Part shown: piece by piece, positions 21,636 through 27,025 of the stretch | Position numbering within the stretch: the first letter of the stretch is position 1 | How the letters are laid out: each line of letters starts with the position of its first letter | Source: Lojkania enalia | Taxonomy: Eukaryota > Ascomycota > Dothideomycetes > Pleosporales | Direction: 5' to 3' | Assembly: GCA_010094045.1 (NCBI GenBank) | Contig: ML986806.1 | Coordinates: 42,714-69,738 of the forward strand | DNA: 27,025 nucleotides | Position numbers and translations under genes: made by a program | Notes under the pieces: generated by a model | What the model was told of the DNA's origin: nothing | Seen by the model: the letters and a program-made list of their open reading frames with translations, nothing else | The model's database searches: none

Positions 21636-21985
21636 AATATTATACCGTAATCCTGATGAATAGTTAGGCTACTTCCAAGTTAATACTACGCCGCAATCTT
21701 AAATACTATACTATAATTCTAATACTATATTACAATCTTAATAATTTGTAGAGTAAGCTGTTAAACGAAATTTATAAGAACCTCTACTGTTAGTACTAGG
21801 AGTTCCGAGGGCTATCGTCGAACTATAATAACCGCAGCTTTTCGATTTAATTTAGACGTTTGGACGGAACGGTACTAGGTTAATACTATATAGTAAGCCT
21901 AACGCCATGCCGCAATCTAATAAGGGATAAGGCTAGTTTTAGGCTAATACTATACTGTAATCCTTAATACTATGCAATATTAAGG
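21636..21985 (+). repeat. Degenerate 19-bp repeat family, about eight copies
   Basis: Copies begin at 21636, 21682, 21702, 21721, 21882, 21901, 21946 and 21966 (the last partial). The consensus is about AATACTATACCGCAATCCT. Some copies are head to tail (21682-21739, 21882-21919), others separated. Differences are largely C/T and G/A at the CCGCAATC core (CCGCAATC, CTGTAATC, CTATAATT, TTACAATC). Confidence 0.65.
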
Positions 21986-22847
21986 CAAATAGTATAAAAT
22001 AGATATAAGTAGGACCTCTATTAAATTATATTATATAGTCTTTTACTATATATAGGTTAATATCCGATTAGATGTCGTTCTTATTTATTATTACAGCGGC
22101 TAACCCGGACGTCTATAACTTCCTAAGATTTAAGTAGGTTAGTAAAATAGAGACCAGCCGCCTTATTAAGGGCGAGTATTAATCTTCCCTAGAAGCCCTA
22201 GGTTGCTAGGCTGAGGTATATACTTTAACTTAGATAGAACTCTAATATAATCTGCTTATATATATATTTACGCTACTAATTAGTAATATAGTAAATAGGG
22301 CGAGAGGACTAGGGTAACAGGGATAGTATAGAAACGTTCGTTTTTACCGAATACATAGAATATAAGCCTATAGTAATCTACTGCTGCTAGTTAACTATCC
22401 TATTTCTTCGGCCCTCTAGTCTAACTTTTACTGTTTCGAGTTCTCGCTTTAGCAGACAACCGTAAACTCTAAGTAGAGATACCTATTGCGCCCTACGGCG
22501 CGTAGCTAGTACCGCTATTTAAAGCTATAGCAGCATGTAATAGACGAGGCCCTATACTTTAGACTAGCCGGCCCTAATAGACGTAGAAGAAGCGGCTAGT
22601 ATTATAGCGAAATTCATCTTTAATCTATTACACCGGGCTATATACGCGCCCTTAATGCGTTAAAGACCCTTTCAAATACTAATAGAATCGAACTTCTCTT
22701 TAACTATATATTAAAACCTCCTATTAGCTATATATATACTAGATAGTAAATATTCAGCGTTCTTAACAGCGGCATATATATTATACGTTAGCCCAGTTCG
22801 ACGGAAAAGACCTAACAGCTAATTATAAAAGCTGCTGGTATAAAAAA

Positions 22848-22960
22848 GTTCGAGAATTTCTACTCCAGTATTTAATTTCCTATATCTTTAGTACTATTAC
22901 TATCTTAAGTCTATATTTATTACTCTTCATCTATTTACCTATATTTATATATTCTCGAAC
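22848..22960. repeat. 10-bp inverted repeat, 93-bp loop
   Basis: GTTCGAGAAT at 22848-22857 is matched by ATTCTCGAAC at 22951-22960. Flanks also show partial complementarity (AAAAAA against the CGCTTAAAA side). It could be the ends of a 113-bp miniature element or chance. Confidence 0.4.
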
Positions 22961-23679
22961 CGCTTAAAAAGCCTTCTTATCAATTTAATTACTATAGGTG
23001 AGTTTCCAGCGGTATTTTACATCATACGTTCTAATTCTATAAATAGCTAATAACTATAGATATCGTTTTACAGCTTATTATAATATTAGAGGTTATAATA
23101 AAACTACTCTAATAGGTAAATTCTTCTACAGTTTGTGTAAGTATATAATTTATTAACCTACTTTACTTAATTTTATAATTACAGTTAAAAATACAAGTAT
23201 TATTTATTCTCTTTATTAAGAATTAGCCTAGATGAAAAGGATGGCACTCTATTCTGTAATAAAACGAGACTAATATTATTATAGGGATTTTCGGCTAGTC
23301 TACTAAGCTGTATTAAATATCGACGTACCATATTACGGTTAATATTACGCCGGATATCGCGCTGGATATTAGCTAATATACCCCTTTTTTATATATATAA
23401 ATATAGCCCGCTAGCTATCTTTAATTAACTAGTTCAACTCCTTATCTCCCTCCCTAAGATAAGATTCGCCTCTTACTATAGTTATAAGCCCGGTTACCGT
23501 ACTAAAATAGCTGTAACTCAATTTATATATTATAATTAATATTGCTCCTTTTTATTTAGTATCGTAATATCGCGATATTATTATCTTTATCGTTTACTAA
23601 CGATCTTTAAGTACTCAGCTATTAGAATTACGTATAAATTCTATACTTTATAAGCCTATTAACACGCTATATCGTGTTT

Positions 23680-24950
23680 AAGGCTATTTTATTCTCTAGT
23701 ATTAATATATTCTAGTATATTTCTAGTATTATAACGGTTGTATACTCCTCTATAGCTATATTTAAGAAGAAGATACTTAGTACTTCTAGCGATTAGAAGG
23801 ATTAGCTTAAGCAGTATAAACTAACGGCTAGTAGGCTGAGGGTATAGGAATATTTAGATCTAAGCGTACCTCCTAAAGAGGTTAAAATCTATAGGCTAGA
23901 ACCTTCTCTCTCTAATATAGGTGAGTTCCGGACCCCGAAGATAAATTTAGAAGGGGAAATAGAAAGATACTCCTCTAGTAGAGTTATATATAAGAAGATA
24001 ACCTCGATATAAACAATAGATTGGAACTGGGCAAGGGACTAGTATAACCGATAGAGGAAGGATTAGATTAAGATCGACGACACTCTCTGTACTATATATA
24101 GCGATATTTTAACAACAATATTACCTTAATATAAAGTAATACTTAGCAATAATATAACTAGCTATAAGATTCTTAGAATCTTATAGGAAAAGTTAACGCC
24201 TACTATCGAGTCGAGAGAGTAACTAATCTAGAAGGAATATTAAGCTCTCCTTAAGTACCTAACTGATAGAGAGGTAGAGAAGTAGCTAAATTAGTAGAAT
24301 CAGATAATCTATTATACTAAGGCTGCTAGCTTAGCAGAAGTTTAGGGCCTTAGAGTAGAAAAGGATTTTCTTCTAATAGTTACTAAGAAAGATAAAGTAT
24401 GGGCGCTAATCTATATAGTACCGATCAACACTAAAAATAAGCTAGGTAGGATTAATCAACCGATTCCTACAATTAAATAATTAGTATACTAATATACTAA
24501 TTACTATAGATATTTTAATTTATAGAAAATGCTCAGCTTATTTACAGCTTTATAATATCTATTAATTCCTTAAGTAAATTCTAATAGTACTACATAGCAG
24601 TCTTAAGAAAAATCCAGTTCGCGATTACATACTCTACTACCCTACTTCTATAAGAAGCGGCACTTCTAGAGTAATTATAAGTATATAAACGAATTAATTA
24701 GGCTACTAAACTAGATACTAGATTAGGAAATACTAAAAACCCGAGATAATATCTTAAATAGGAATAACTAGGGGAAAAAGAATACTCTAAAGATAAATAT
24801 AGAAAAATATAAGAAGTTAAAATCCTCGTTTAATAGTAAAGCCTCTATAAAGGCTGTTAGCCTCTAGAAAAATACTTAGGTAATTTAAAGGGGCAATTTT
24901 TTAGCAAGTACTACCCCTAAGAAAGAAGAGACTAGTATTTTAAATCGGTA
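23680..24950 (+). pseudogene. Copia B Gag relic
   Basis: Reading through stops gives a largely continuous frame from about 23755. It begins with a Lys-rich segment, then L-D-L-S-V-P-P-K-E-V near 23860, D-W-N-W-A-R-D near 24020 (two surviving Trp codons), and L-R-I-L-x-E-K-L-T-P-T-I near 24175, which matches the copia Gag (UBN2-like) W/L-x-x-L-x-x-x-Y block. A-A-S-L-A-E-V and K-D-F-L-L follow near 24330. From 24660 the sequence turns basic, where a zinc knuckle would be expected, but I could not place one. The start codon is unknown. Confidence 0.65.
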
Positions 24951-26950
24951 GATATTTAATCTAGGTTCTAATATTTATATATATAACTCTAAGGCTTTTA
25001 GTTAGTAGACTATTTAGATAGTAAATTCTAAAGATAAAATTGCTGCGGGAAGTAGTATATACTTTATATTAGAATAGGGTACTATTATAATTATAATTAA
25101 TTCTCCTATAGGCCTAAGAGATATTAAACTAATAGAAGTTACTTATATCCCTTAGTTACTAACTAATATAATAGCTCTAATTAGAAATAGAAAATAGAGT
25201 ATCTAGTTTAACTTAGGTAGAGATTACCTTTACTAGTATAATTACTATAATATCGTTTATTATTTAGAGTTATTTAACAGCTACTAGCTACTAGATATAG
25301 ACCTAATAAAAAGGCCTCTACTCGATTTGCTTTCTAGATATAAGATAGTTATAGTAATTAAGGAAAAGCTCTTTTATTACTAGTAACTAATACGAATTAT
25401 TTTTTTAGCTGAAGCGTACCAATTATTAGACTACTTAGGTAGAGATTTAGTATTAGCCTTATTTTAGGTAGCTAAGAGTATCTAGTTAAATAATTAGAAA
25501 GTACTAATATAGTAAGATTACTAGATATATATATAAGTAAAGTTATTATAGTAGATTAATTAATATAGTTAGCTTTATCTAACTATTAAACTATTTAAGA
25601 GAATCGCGATTAATATTATACAACTTTAGAAGAACTATAAGAAGTACTATAATAGTAAGAGATATCTATTTTATATAGTTAATTAGGTGTTCTAGTAGTA
25701 TAAGGGATTTATAATATATAATTAGTTAAAATCTACCCTTATAAAAGCCTTTAAAATACTATTAGCAAAAATTAAATAATAGTATAAAAGAAAGATTATA
25801 TATATCTATATAAATAACAACTTAAACTTCTTAGAATTTATAGAAGTATTACTTAATTAAAGAATTGTAATTAAAGCTCGCGCGCTTTATATACCTAAGT
25901 AGAATAGCTTAGCGGAGTAAGTAGAATACTAAATTATAACCCGCGTATATACTCTTATAATAGAAAGTAATATCTCTAATAAATATACTAATAAATTAGC
26001 TTATACAGCGATATACGTACTTAATAGAACGCCGATTATAAGCCTTCAATTTAAAACCCTATATAAGGCCGTTTTTAGCTATAAACTGTCTCTTACTTAC
26101 TTTTAGGTTATAGAATCGCGAGCGTACGTTTTAGATAAAACTCTATTAAAAGGTAATAAACTAGTATTATAGGTACTAATTAGAAAACTCTTATAATATA
26201 AAAGTACGAATATATACTAAATACTAATTCTAAAACTAAAATAGGTACTTAATACTAGAGACGTTATATTTAGCGATATTATATCTAGTAAGGAGGAGGA
26301 ATATCTGCTAAAAGAATCTTTAGAAAAGATTCTTTTTCAAATTAATAATATTAAGAGCTCTATTAATAGTAGCAATAATAAAATAATTAAAGTTGCAGAA
26401 GCGATCTATAAGAATTAGCTGCCTAATTAAGGTATTCCTACTAAGTTAGTAGATAATTTAATTAGTAAGAAGGCCTATTAGTAGAAGAATACTATTTGTA
26501 AAGAATAAATCGATGATATTACTAGTAATTAGAGACTTCTAACACTAGAATTAATACCAGCACTAGTACTAAAGAATTAGGATACCCCTATAGCGCTACT
26601 AGTAGATAGTAAAAATACTGTATTTAGCGATAATTTACTATAAGGATAGTAACTATCGCTTTCTTATACTTCTATACTCTTAAGAAGAATAAATAATATC
26701 CTATAGAGGGAAGAAATTAGCAGCTAAATATTAAAGGATAATATAATTTAAGAAGGTAGATCTCTATACAGCCGTAGGCCGCCTTAATTATACTTTACAA
26801 CCTTTACAGCACTATTTAATAGCGAGCTAATACCGGTATATTATATAAAGGAAACTTATACTATTAGAAAATATTATCGCAATTAGCTTCTACTAGAACT
26901 AAAGTACTATAAGGATCTAAAGAATTACCCTTTTAATACTAGCTTTTATA
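24951..26950 (+). pseudogene. Copia B protease and integrase relic, cut before RT
   Basis: The protease active site is at 24958-24966, N-L-G followed by S-N-I-Y-I-Y-N (family D-S-G-S-N-x-H-V-C-N), so the catalytic Asp is lost. A-A-G-S-S and V-T-Y-I-P-Q-L-L-T-N-I follow as in the family. The integrase core shows R-I-A-I-N near 25605 (family I-A-I-D; Asp to Asn) and the strongly diagnostic block at about 25890-25925, A-R-A-L-Y-I-P-K-x-N-S-L-A-E, where families have P-x-x-x-x-Q-N-G-x-A-E-R; the catalytic Glu survives. Y-V-L-N-R-T-P near 26010 is nearly perfect. A variable linker (26200-26880) ends in Y-Y-K-D-L-K-N-Y-P-F, the run-in to reverse transcriptase, and is interrupted at 26950. Confidence 0.8.
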
Positions 26951-27025
26951 TATAATAGTATAGGTAAGATAATAGGTCTAAATATAGTACAAATCTACTT
27001 AGAGGTATATAGGAGTATGTAGGGG
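26951..27025. repeat. Dispersed repeat, probable LTR (copy 2, cut by window end)
   Basis: Matches 10434-10508 at 72 of 75 positions; the three differences are G here and A in the first copy. It begins exactly where the copia B polyprotein stops, so a retroelement carrying this sequence appears to have inserted there. It continues beyond the window. Confidence 0.65.

Larger units (their letters stand above)
21440..23308. other. GC-richer, less RIP-mutated island of unknown origin
   Basis: In contrast to its flanks this stretch keeps CpG, CpA and TpG words (for example GGCGGC, CCCGCCG, ACGGCGCG) and visibly more G and C. No continuous coding frame or family motif was recognised in any frame, and no tRNA or rRNA was seen. 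It holds a 19-bp repeat family (21636-21985) and a spaced inverted repeat (22848-22960). It could be unique DNA spared by RIP, a low-copy element, or the remnant of a host gene with introns. Confidence 0.5.
23309..26950 (+). mobile_element. Ty1/copia retrotransposon relic B, interrupted
   Basis: A second copia element, different in sequence from copia A. A probable 5' LTR begins near 23309 (TGTATTAAATATCG) with a TATATATAAATA box near 23391-23404; its 3' border could not be fixed but lies before about 23680. The polyprotein then reads on + as Gag, protease and integrase, and stops in the linker just before reverse transcriptase at 26950, where the dispersed repeat of 10434-10731 begins. Confidence 0.75.

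Noticed and set aside
22308..22325. Resemblance to the I-SceI homing endonuclease site near TAGGGTAACAGGGATAG
   Set aside because: The order of the halves differs from the true site and there is no endonuclease or intron context; coincidence.
1..27025. Stop-codon reassignment (TAG read as Gln) as an alternative genetic code
   Set aside because: TAG and TAA also replace Trp codons, Cys and His become Tyr, catalytic Asp becomes Asn, and TpG/CpA are depleted in non-coding parts as well; RIP explains all of it.

Overview
The window reads as an AT-rich, gene-empty block from a filamentous ascomycete genome (Pezizomycotina) that has been heavily altered by repeat-induced point mutation (RIP). CpA and TpG are almost absent over long stretches while TpA dominates, no coding-size open reading frame survives in any frame, and the recognisable protein relics carry exactly the changes RIP makes: Gln and Trp codons to TAG/TAA, Cys and His to Tyr, catalytic Asp to Asn. 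The species cannot be named from this sequence; the element families (fungal Ty1/copia and Ty3/gypsy polyproteins, Fot1/pogo and hAT DNA transposons) fit a Dothideomycete- or Sordariomycete-type genome with AT isochores.

Layout. 1-3170: AT-rich DNA with a 32-bp minisatellite (487-615), an AT satellite (about 650-795), an unassigned stretch, and the relic of an unrecognised protein on the + strand (about 2080-3170). 3270-6480: a hAT transposon relic on +, with inverted repeats at both ends and a readable C-terminal dimerisation domain. 6480-6800: a short tract rich in CCCTAA-like words. 6800-10430: a Ty3/gypsy relic on the - strand (Gag zinc knuckle, protease region, reverse transcriptase, start of RNase H), with no integrase found. 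10434-10731: a dispersed repeat, probably an LTR, whose end recurs at 26951-27025. 10732-11448: first Fot1/pogo fragment (-). 11667-16400: a Ty1/copia element on + with a 202-bp 5' LTR, Gag, protease, integrase and part of reverse transcriptase. 16690-18480: a second gypsy relic (-), Gag plus protease only. 18540-20160 and 20165-20950: two further Fot1/pogo relics (-), apparently one inserted into the other. 21440-23300: a less decayed, GC-richer island of unknown origin with a 19-bp degenerate repeat family. 23309-26950: a second, different copia element (+), interrupted just before its reverse transcriptase by the repeat already seen at 10434.

Nothing here works as a gene set. The window is a nest of dead selfish elements inserted into and truncating one another and then mutated. 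I found no intact gene, tRNA, rRNA, CRISPR array or bacterial-type regulatory site, and no evidence of a new functional system. The points most worth a second look are the unidentified protein relic at 2080-3170, the less mutated island at 21440-23300 with its 19-mer repeats, and the mutation and nesting patterns that allow relative dating. Domain identities come from reading translations by eye with TAG/TAA read through and comparing with remembered family motifs; element borders are approximate unless an exact repeat or motif is given.
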